A stretch of 12,280 nt of DNA from Beroe ovata (taxonomy: Eukaryota; Ctenophora; Nuda; Beroida; Beroidae): assembly GCA_946803715.1 (NCBI GenBank), contig CAMPET010000550.1, forward strand, positions 1 to 12,280. The letters run 5' to 3'. Position numbers and translations under genes: made by a program. Below are positions 1 to 9,200 of the stretch, piece after piece (within the stretch, counting starts at the first letter, position 1; every line of letters starts with the position of its first letter). Below the pieces are notes generated by a model. That model saw nothing but the letters and a program-made list of their open reading frames with translations. It was not told the origin of the DNA and did no database searches.

Positions 1-106
1 CACTGAAACCTAAGGTTCGTTGAAAACCTTCGCGGAAAGTTCGAGAAATAATGAAGAGCGGTAACCCGTAACCGTAAACACTTCATATTTCTCTGTGTAT
101 TCACAG

Positions 107-253
107 GACAACACAGCTAAGGATCTGTTGCTTCTCTGGACGCATGAGATGACGGCTGGGTACAGTTACCGTATGATAAACACAGTGGATAAGGAGAGGT
201 TCCAGCACACATTCGCCATGTCTGCCAAGAAACACTTTGTTAAAGATGACTAT
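107..253 (+). CDS. Exon 1: AAA3 C-terminal helices
   Basis: Phase 0 to 0, 49 codons (residues 1-49). It is preceded by a pyrimidine-rich ...ttcacag and followed by gtgagt. The start carries LLLLWTHEM (residues 7-15), which matches the family's conserved 'LW.HE' at the end of AAA3, followed by a charged helix. The usual 'RVF.DRL' that follows is replaced by unrelated residues, an early sign of divergence. The exon upstream must end in phase 0 and lies outside the window. Confidence 0.85.
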
Positions 254-3200
254 GTGAGTTAGCTCTTAGCACCTTCGAGAGGCCAAAATCGTAACATGTG
301 TGACGTGTATGTGGATTTGTAGTGGGTGGCCAATCCACTCTGAAACCCCATACATACGTCATACACGTTATGTTAGTGAGTTGACGGGTCACGGGATAGA
401 TGACAAATTTTGATGCCACTACGGAACACTTCCTCTGCCGCTTTTAGTCCTTTTCCATCCCCAGGTCTCACTCTGCATTGACGCAGATCAGCCTCTCTTC
501 AGTAGTCTTGTAGGAAGTGACTCATACCAGTCGTACGAGGGTAAGTGTAGGTTGTGCCAGTGGGGAGCAACAATGAGAACATTATTCCAATCATGAAGCT
601 ATTCTGGTGGAAATACCAATCTTTTTCAGTGGAAGAAACAACTCATTCCATGAAAGAACCAATCTTTTTCATGTAAAAACACCTATTTTATGAGAAGAAT
701 CAATTCCTATTCACTAAATCCTCCTCCCCACACGCCAGGAAGTGACGGCACACTGAGGGAGTACCGTGCAATGCACGATCCCACCGGTGTTGTGGACCGA
801 ATGCAGCACAATATATCAGAGTTCACTAAACAGACAGGGTCACTCGATATTCATCTCTACGATGTAAGTATGGCATAGTGTCCAGAATCCCGATAACCGT
901 ATTTCTGATAAGGGCAGTGTCCCGTTCTAACGATAACTCTGATAACAGGCCGACTCATCACTTCCAATTGGTGATTATTTCACCCATGTATAATCCTCAA
1001 TTTGGCAACTCCTAACCCCCTCCTGCTTGCCAGAGTACAGTTTCACTGATATCACGTGTTGTGCACGTGCTCAACAACCCGCATGATATTGGCCACGTGC
1101 TTTTGGTGGCAGACGGGTGTTGTGATATCGCAAACAAGATATCCAGTTTGACGGCTAGCATTCTTGGTAAGTACTGGGTGGCTGTGTTTTTAGTTTGACT
1201 TCCAAAATTAGGTATTCAAGAAACCACATATAATGCATATTAGGTTAAACCTAACTCATAAACTCATCGGGAAATCGAGGAAAGTTCTTTTCCCTTCTCA
1301 AGGGTAAGGTAAGATTGCTCCTGAGGCACAGCTCCTCAGGGAAGTCAAAATTTGACCGGGAATCGATTCAGCGTCCAAAAATACATAGGAAAGCGTATTA
1401 CTTGCATGAAAATGGAACAAAAATTTTTCTTCGAACTCCAGATCTCAGTGCAGTATCGGCAGAAATTGAAGTGAGTGTCTCCACACTTTTATACATCGTT
1501 TTTGACGGTCTCTAATGAGACATTAACAGGCGCTTACAACACGAATTTTCTACCAAATCATCTCTCCTACTATCGTGCTACAAGCATCAACCCTTGTTGC
1601 GATCATATTAAGTTCATACTCGCCGACAAACCACGCCGAAATGACAATTTCAAACCTGTGGGAAACAAACATTGCAAAAACGCGAAAATCAATGAGACAC
1701 ACTGGGCACCAAAACGGCCAAAAACAATTTTACAGGAGACATACTAGAAATAAGTGTTCCTGGCCTACTTTTTGACGTAGAATCCGATTCTGCAGGAACT
1801 TTTGATCTAGCTCTTCGGGGAAAGGGTGAAAATTCCAATTCATTCTCTGATGTGTGTTGAAGCCACATGACGCACGGCTCCTCAGGGGAGCGAGATAGGG
1901 TCAAAATTCGACCGGGAATCGATTCAGCGTTCAAAAATACATGGGAATTCATGATCTTTGCTTGCATGTGCGACAAAAAAATTTCTTCGAATTTCTGATC
2001 GGAGTATCGATGAAAATGAAGTGAGTGACTCCACACTTTTTTACTTCATTTTCGAAGGTCTCTAATGAGGTCTTTACCGGCACTTACGACACTAATTTAC
2101 CACCAAATCATCTGTCCTACTCTCACACTACAGATAGCAATCTTCGTTACGATCATGTATAGTTCATACTCGTCGTGAAACCACGCCCAAATGACGATTT
2201 CTCTCCCCTGGGAAGCAAACAGTACAAAAACGCGAAAATCAATGGGACACACAAATAGGCCAAAATCAGTTCTGCACGTGACATACTAAAAAGTAATGTT
2301 TCTGGCCTATTTTTGACGTAGAATTCGAATCTGAAAGAATTAGAGAGCTAGCTGATTGGGAAATTGGGGAAAATTCTGATTTCTTCTTAGACATGAAGTT
2401 CTAAGTCACATGACGCACGGCTCCTCAGGGAAGCGAGATAGAGTCAAAATTCGACCGGGAATCGATTCAGCGTTCAAAAATACATGGGAATTCATGATCT
2501 TTGCTTGCATGTGCGACAAAAAAATTTCTTCGAATTTCTGATCGGAGTATCGATGAAAATGAAGTGAGTGACTCCACACTTTTTTACTTCATTTTCGAAG
2601 GTCTCTAATGAGGTCTTTACCGGCACTTACGACACTAATTTACCACCAAATCATCTGTCCTACTCTCACACTACAGATAGCAATCTTCGTTACGATCATG
2701 TATAGTTCATACTCGTCGTGAAACCACGCCCAAATGACGATTTCTCTCCCCTGGGAAGCAAACAGTACAAAAACGCGAAAATCAATGGGACACACAAATA
2801 GGCCAAAATCAGTTCTGCACGTGACATACTAAAAAGTAATGTTTCTGGCCTATTTTTGACGTAGAATTCGAATCTGAAAGAATTAGAGAGCTAGCTGATT
2901 GGGAAATTGGGGAAAATTCTGATTTCTTCTTAGACATGAAGTTCTAAGTCACATGACGCACGGCTCCTCAGGGAAGCGAGATAGAGTCAAAATTCGACCG
3001 GGAATCGATTCAGCGTTCAAAAATACATGGGAATTCATGATCTTTGCTTGCATGTGCGACAAAAAAATTTCTTCGAATTTCTGATCGGAGTATCGATGAA
3101 AATGAAGTGAGTGACTCCACACTTTTTTACTTCATTTTCGAAGGTCTCTAATGAGGTCTTTACCGGCACTTACGACACTAATTTACCACCAAATCATCTC

Positions 3201-6200
3201 TCCTGCTCTCACACTACGATTTCAAACCTGTGGGAAACAAACACTGCAAAAACGCGAAAATCAATGAGACACACTGGGCACCAAAACGGCCAAAAACAAT
3301 TTCACAGGAGACATACTGGAAATCTGTGTTCCTAGCCTATTTTTTGACGTAGAATGAAGGAATTTTTGAGCTAGCTCATTTGGAAATCGAGATTAATTCA
3401 AATTCTTCTCTGATGTTACATTCTCTAGTAAGCAGCCCCATCAAAGATAACAACTGTTTGCCCCCCAGGGGCCACGGTTGTATCCCCTACCTATTCGCCC
3501 GATAACCCATCAAACTACACCCTGACTGATTTCTGTGCCGACTTCACGGGTGCCATCGTGGAAGCCGGAGTGAAGGTAGGAATATGTGATCATAACAATT
3601 CATGCAAATTGTCGATCTCAACAGTTAAAGAGAGGCAACTAATAAGAGCGTATTTTATATTTTGATATGCTATAACTTAAGAAAATATTCCACCTGATTT
3701 CTAACTCCTCCTCTCCTTCCCCCCTCAGGGAAAGAAGATCGTGTTTCTACTGCAGGAGCACGAGGCAACCGATCCCGCATTCCTCGTGCACGTCAGCGAG
3801 TACGTGTCCTCGTGTTCTGTCGCCGGTCTATTCTCGGCGGAGGAACAAGTCAACATCGGCAACTCACTCCGGTCAGATCTAACGCAGGCGGGAATCAGCT
3901 TCAATCACGATATAGCCTTCCAGTTCTTCCTCAAGTGAGTCAAATTATTGACAGGGCATCATGTTTATGACCGTGGGAAATAAATCCTCATGTGCACACT
4001 GCAAAGTAGCCGGCAGGCCAGTCAAATGGTCATTGGTCAATGGTCAATCATCAATGACTATCATTGCACGAGTATATCAGTAACTCAACCCGACGACCCC
4101 TCCAGAAACGTGCAAGAGAATCTGAGGGTTGTCATGACAACCTCAACAACCAACACTCAGCTCTGGGAGTGGTCAACGCGATACCCGTCCATGTTGAACT
4201 GTATAAACGTGATGTGGCTCCCTCACTGGGATAACAACCAGCTTATTCATGTGTCCAAGTTCCACCTGACAGGTTTGACTCAATGATGATCCAGTTTTCT
4301 TTTCTTCGGTCAAAAACAGACATGCTTTCCAGAATCACACATCCATACTTTCGATCAAACATCACATCAAATATCTCTTACCTAGGAATCAGTGGTTTAC
4401 CCGCTAAAGACGTGGACAACCTGGGTCATCTCCTTACAAATATACACAAAACCACGTCCACAGATGGAACTTTCCATAACTCAGATTTTGAGGTCTTTGT
4501 CAAAAAGTAAGTGAAGTCCTGAAGGGAAATTACCGAAGCAGAAACCTACCTATTCAGTACCTACAGTATCCTCGATAAGTTCTACGAATCAAGTATAGTG
4601 TGCATTGTGCAATGACTTTGACAATAACTTTTTCAGTACAGTATCCCCCATAACTACGAATCAAGCATTTTGAACAATGACTTTGACGATTACTTATGAT
4701 CAGTGATGACGTGTTTACAGGTTTGTTGACATCTACACAGACCAGTTTGTTGTGATCAAAGAGAAGAGGGAACATCTGGAAAAGAGTTTGGCCTGCATCA
4801 GGAAGGTCTCTTCACATGCCGGTAAGTTATTGCACATTTTTCCTTCGCAACGCATCATAAAGACCAATTGTAATCTTCATCTATCGTAAATTTCATTCTT
4901 CAACCTACTGATCTTACAATACTTACCGATCGTACAATACCGACCGTGCAATACTTACCAGGAGTGCTGGAAGCTAGACTAGCCCGGGAAGCGACTGTTC
5001 TCGTGGAGAAAGATGAGGGGGTAAACAACATTCTGCAGCAGCTAGGAAGAGATACTGCCATCATAGAGGCTCATAAGTTTATGATGAGTCAGCAACAATA
5101 CAAAGTTGCTCAGATCCAACAGGTGGGTGGGGCGGTGCAGTTGGGAGTTTTCCCGCTCTTATAACCGATATCACCGTTTATAACCGTCTGAAATCATACA
5201 ATATTCATCAAATTTGAACCATATTTTCGATGTAAACTCGCTCGTGGAGCTTGTATTCCCATTACTAACGCTCGCTATCTAGACTCTTCTCCACAGGCGC
5301 TACCACAACTGGAGATACAGCGCAAGAGGTTCGAGGCAGACTCCAAGAACATCAAGATTACGATAAAAGACACGCTCACACAGCTTACCAGCAACAGTCT
5401 AACAGAGTTGCGGTCCATCAACAAACCTGATTCGAATATTGAAGATATCATTGTAGCTGTGATCATGCTTTGTAAGTGATATTGGTAGGGGCAGATAGAC
5501 GCCCCCGCCGTACATAACCTCGGAGATCTCATGCTTTCGCGACGCCTTTTCACTCATGACATTCTTCACACTCATACTCCTTTCCAGTAAAATCTCCCAT
5601 GGCCGACCTGACATGGAACAAGGGCGGAAAGCGGCTTCTCGCCGGAATCGACAGACTTATCGAGCACCTGAACATGTTTGATGAAACCCCGCTCCCTGAT
5701 AAAGCGCTGGAGAGTGTGACTCAACTCCTGGGGAGTCACGCTTTCTCTGCTGAATTCCAGGAGAAGGACCATGCGATAAGCTGTGTACCGATCCTCAGTC
5801 TATGGGTTGTGGGCGTGGTCAAGTGAGTGTTAACATCGAACTGATTCATATATGAAGTTCTATGCCAGTATGCTCCAAATGAACTCGGGGAAGATTTCGA
5901 TTGATGTTTTTAAGAATGTCATTCTGCAGGTTCCACGTGCAATTGCTGAACAAGGTTCAACCGGCTATTTTGAGGGTTGAGAAAGCGTCTCAAGCACTGG
6001 ACATTGCGAGACAAAAGTTAACTGTCATGGAATCGAAAATAAGTGTAAGTACTAAGTAGCATAGTCTTCCCATATTTCACTCGTAAATCTGGAGCAACGT
6101 TTTTGCGTCATATCATCTTCCGTCCTGCCGTCAACAATTGAAATTCTCAGATTCTACAAGAACGTCTGGATGGATTACAAGNAGGGCATCATGTTTATGA

Positions 6201-9200
6201 CCGTGGGAAATAAATCCTCATGTGCACACTGCAAAGTAGCCGGCAGGCCAGTCAAATGGTCATTGGTCAATGGTCAATCATCAATGACTATCATTGCACG
6301 AGTATATCAGTAACTCAACCCGACGACCCCTCCAGAAACGTGCAAGAGAATCTGAGGGTTGTCATGACAACCTCAACAACCAACACTCAGCTCTGGGAGT
6401 GGTCAACGCGATACCCGTCCATGTTGAACTGTATAAACGTGATGTGGCTCCCTCACTGGGATAACAACCAGCTTATTCATGTGTCCAAGTTCCACCTGAC
6501 AGGTTTGACTCAATGATGATCCAGTTTTCTTTTCTTCGGTCAAAAACAGACATGCTTTCCAGAATCACACATCCATACTTTCGATCAAACATCACATCAA
6601 ATATCTCTTACCTAGGAATCAGTGGTTTACCCGCTAAAGACGTGGACAACCTGGGTCATCTCCTTACAAATATACACAAAACCACGTCCACAGATGGAAC
6701 TTTCCATAACTCAGATTTTGAGGTCTTTGTCAAAAAGTAAGTGAAGTCCTGAAGGGAAATTACCGAAGCAGAAACCTACCTATTCAGTACCTACAGTATC
6801 CTCGATAAGTTCTACGAATCAAGTATAGTGTGCATTGTGCAATGACTTTGACAATAACTTTTTCAGTACAGTATCCCCCATAACTACGAATCAAGCATTT
6901 TGAACAATGACTTTGACGATTACTTATGATCAGTGATGACGTGTTTACAGGTTTGTTGACATCTACACAGACCAGTTTGTTGTGATCAAAGAGAAGAGGG
7001 AACATCTGGAAAAGAGTTTGGCCTGCATCAGGAAGGTCTCTTCACATGCCGGTAAGTTATTGCACATTTTTCCTTCGCAACGCATCATAAAGACCAATTG
7101 TAATCTTCATCTATCGTAAATTTCATTCTTCAACCTACTGATCTTACAATACTTACCGATCGTACAATACCGACCGTGCAATACTTACCAGGAGTGCTGG
7201 AAGCTAGACTAGCCCGGGAAGCGACTGTTCTCGTGGAGAAAGATGAGGGGGTAAACAACATTCTGCAGCAGCTAGGAAGAGATACTGCCATCATAGAGGC
7301 TCATAAGTTTATGATGAGTCAGCAACAATACAAAGTTGCTCAGATCCAACAGGTGGGTGGGGCGGTGCAGTTGGGAGTTTTCCCGCTCTTATAACCGATA
7401 TCACCGTTTATAACCGTCTGAAATCATACAATATTCATCAAATTTGAACCATATTTTCGATGTAAACTCGCTCGTGGAGCTTGTATTCCCATTACTAACG
7501 CTCGCTATCTAGACTCTTCTCCACAGGCGCTACCACAACTGGAGATACAGCGCAAGAGGTTCGAGGCAGACTCCAAGAACATCAAGATTACGATAAAAGA
7601 CACGCTCACACAGCTTACCAGCAACAGTCTAACAGAGTTGCGGTCCATCAACAAACCTGATTCGAATATTGAAGATATCATTGTAGCTGTGATCATGCTT
7701 TGTAAGTGATATTGGTAGGGGCAGATAGACGCCCCCGCCGTACATAACCTCGGAGATCTCATGCTTTCGCGACGCCTTTTCACTCATGACATTCTTCACA
7801 CTCATACTCCTTTCCAGTGAAATCTCCCATGGCCGACCTGACATGGAACAAGGGCGGAAAGCGGCTCCTCGCCGGAATCGACAGACTTATCGAGCACCTG
7901 AACATGTTTGATGAAACCCCGCTCCCTGATAAAGCGCTGGAGAGTGTGACTCAACTCCTGGGGAGTCACGCTTTCTCTGCTGAATTCCAGGAGAAGGACC
8001 ATGCGATAAGCTGTGTACCGATCCTCAGTCTATGGGTTGTGGGCGTGGTCAAGTGAGTGTTAACATCGAACTGATTCATATATGAAGTTCTATGCCAGTA
8101 TGCTCCAAATGAACTCGGGGAAGATTTCGATTGATGTTTTTAAGAATGTCATTCTGCAGGTTCCACGTGCAATTGCTGAACAAGGTTCAACCGGCTATTT
8201 TGAGGGTTGAGAAAGCGTCTCAAGCACTGGACATTGCGAGACAAAAGTTAACTGTCATGGAATCGAAAATAAGTGTAAGTACTAAGTAGCATAGTCTTCG
8301 CATAGGTATTTCACTCGTAAATCTGGAGTAACGTTTTACGTCATATCATCCTCCGTCCTGCCGTCAACATTTCAAATTCTCAGATTCTACAAGAACGTCT
8401 GGATGGATTACAAGGTTCCTACGAACAAGCAACAATAGACAAAGACAGTCAGAACAGTCAGACTGTCAACATGAGACATAGCTTGTCAGCAGCCACGTCA
8501 TTCACAGAGGCTCTACAGAACCGAGAACAGACTTGGAGTAGAGAGTTGGAGGCCATCCCTCATGTCAAAGTGTAAGAAACTCTCTATCAAGTGTAACGTG
8601 GGTAACTTCTGCACGTGTTGAGTTTGGTAAAGCTCACATTACATGATCAACGCGCAGGTTCCTCGAGGGCAGCGCCGCTATCGCAGCCGCATGTGCCGTC
8701 TACATGGGCCGTTACTCGTACAAAGAGCAGATGAGCCTGCCCGTTGAGAAGTGGCTGCCGTGCCTGTCTGAACACTCGATACCCGTGTCCCTGAGTTTGA
8801 GTGAGGACCTCACTTCCACCATTGTTTCCATGGTTCCAGGATTTGTGGGTATGTTGTCGATCCGTCATATTTGCGAAGGAATGGGTAAAATCAGTGGTTT
8901 ACTATCTTGGCAGACATTGAAAATCCTATAAAAATATATCTATGGATCCGCCAGACGAACTTCTCATTCTTTATTATTTCACAGGGAAAGAACCATTGCC
9001 GGAGAATACCATATCTCTGAGTAGTATCTTCACCCTCATTGCGAAGGATTGTGACCTCCTGAGGTGGAACACTAAACATGGTTCCACCCAGGCCCATCTT
9101 CTCGGCATACTTGCATCACAATTTATACACGGAAAGGTAAGAATTTACTTAAATACCCTCCGCCTCGACATGACTTTCAAATTTCCATCATATCCAGTTA

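Larger units (their letters stand above)
1323..3424. repeat. Tandem array of ~543-bp units (four copies)
   Basis: Units anchored on TGACGCACGGCTCCTCAGG-like sequence start at about 1323, 1869, 2412 and 2955. Spacings are 546, 543 and 543 bp; the last unit is about 470 bp. Units 2 and 3 differ at only two bases that I could see; unit 1 is clearly diverged. A tail-like fragment just before 1320 suggests an eroded earlier unit. No long conserved reading frame or terminal inverted repeats were seen, so it is a non-coding satellite-like expansion. Confidence 0.92.
1167..3468 (+). other. Intron 4, 2302 bp, expanded by tandem array
   Basis: Donor gtaagt after exon 4 and acceptor in a C-run (gccccccag) before exon 5. 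It is about ten times longer than any other intron here. Roughly 2.1 kb of it is a four-copy tandem repeat; without that it would be about 200 bp, normal for this gene. No exon with dynein similarity was seen inside, and exons 4 and 5 join directly in phase with continuous AAA4 homology. Confidence 0.85.
3953..6181 (+). repeat. Large direct repeat, copy 1 (exons 7-13 and the beginning of exon 14)
   Basis: 2229 bp, repeated at 6183-8414 with offset 2230. It starts inside intron 6 and stops 31 bp into exon 14, immediately before the N at 6182. I found two substitutions in the first ~2090 bp (5589 A versus 7819 G; 5637 T versus 7867 C, both synonymous), and about eight substitutions or indels in the last intron. 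Most likely the tail of one contig overlapping the next. Confidence 0.95.
6183..8414 (+). repeat. Large direct repeat, copy 2 (exons 7-13 and the beginning of exon 14)
   Basis: 2232 bp, second copy of 3953-6181. Unlike copy 1, it continues without a break into the rest of exon 14 and the downstream gene, while only copy 1 is joined to exon 6. The two copies thus have complementary flanks, as expected of overlapping contig ends. Confidence 0.95.

Noticed and set aside
1-106. Exon sequence at the extreme left
   Set aside because: No dynein-like reading was found before the ttcacag acceptor at 106; it reads as the end of an intron.
1689-2036. 115-codon open frame on the minus strand across repeat units 1 and 2
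   Set aside because: It straddles a unit boundary, is not maintained in the following near-identical units, and its product resembles nothing I know. The region is intronic repeat.
1323-3424. CRISPR array or bacterial-type repeat system
   Set aside because: Units are about 543 bp, contiguous without spacers, and lie in a spliced eukaryotic intron.
3990-4286. 98-codon frame starting with ATG at 3990 (again at 6220) as a separate small protein
   Set aside because: Only its second half matches dynein (exon 7). The first part is intron 6 with an acceptor at 4105, and the ATG is fortuitous.
5275-5772. Three overlapping minus-strand open frames, repeated at +2230
   Set aside because: They are opposite exons 11-12 (microtubule-binding domain), cross splice sites and have no recognisable motifs.
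3953-8414. True biological double-stalk dynein
   Set aside because: Exon 14 is cut in mid-codon at the N, readthrough meets a stop at 6211, and joining exon 13 to the second exon 7 breaks the phase. An assembly overlap explains all of this.
8842-8850. Donor gtgggt at 8845 for exon 15
   Set aside because: It would leave phase 0, which does not fit exon 16; gtatgt at 8849 gives the correct phase and continuous homology.
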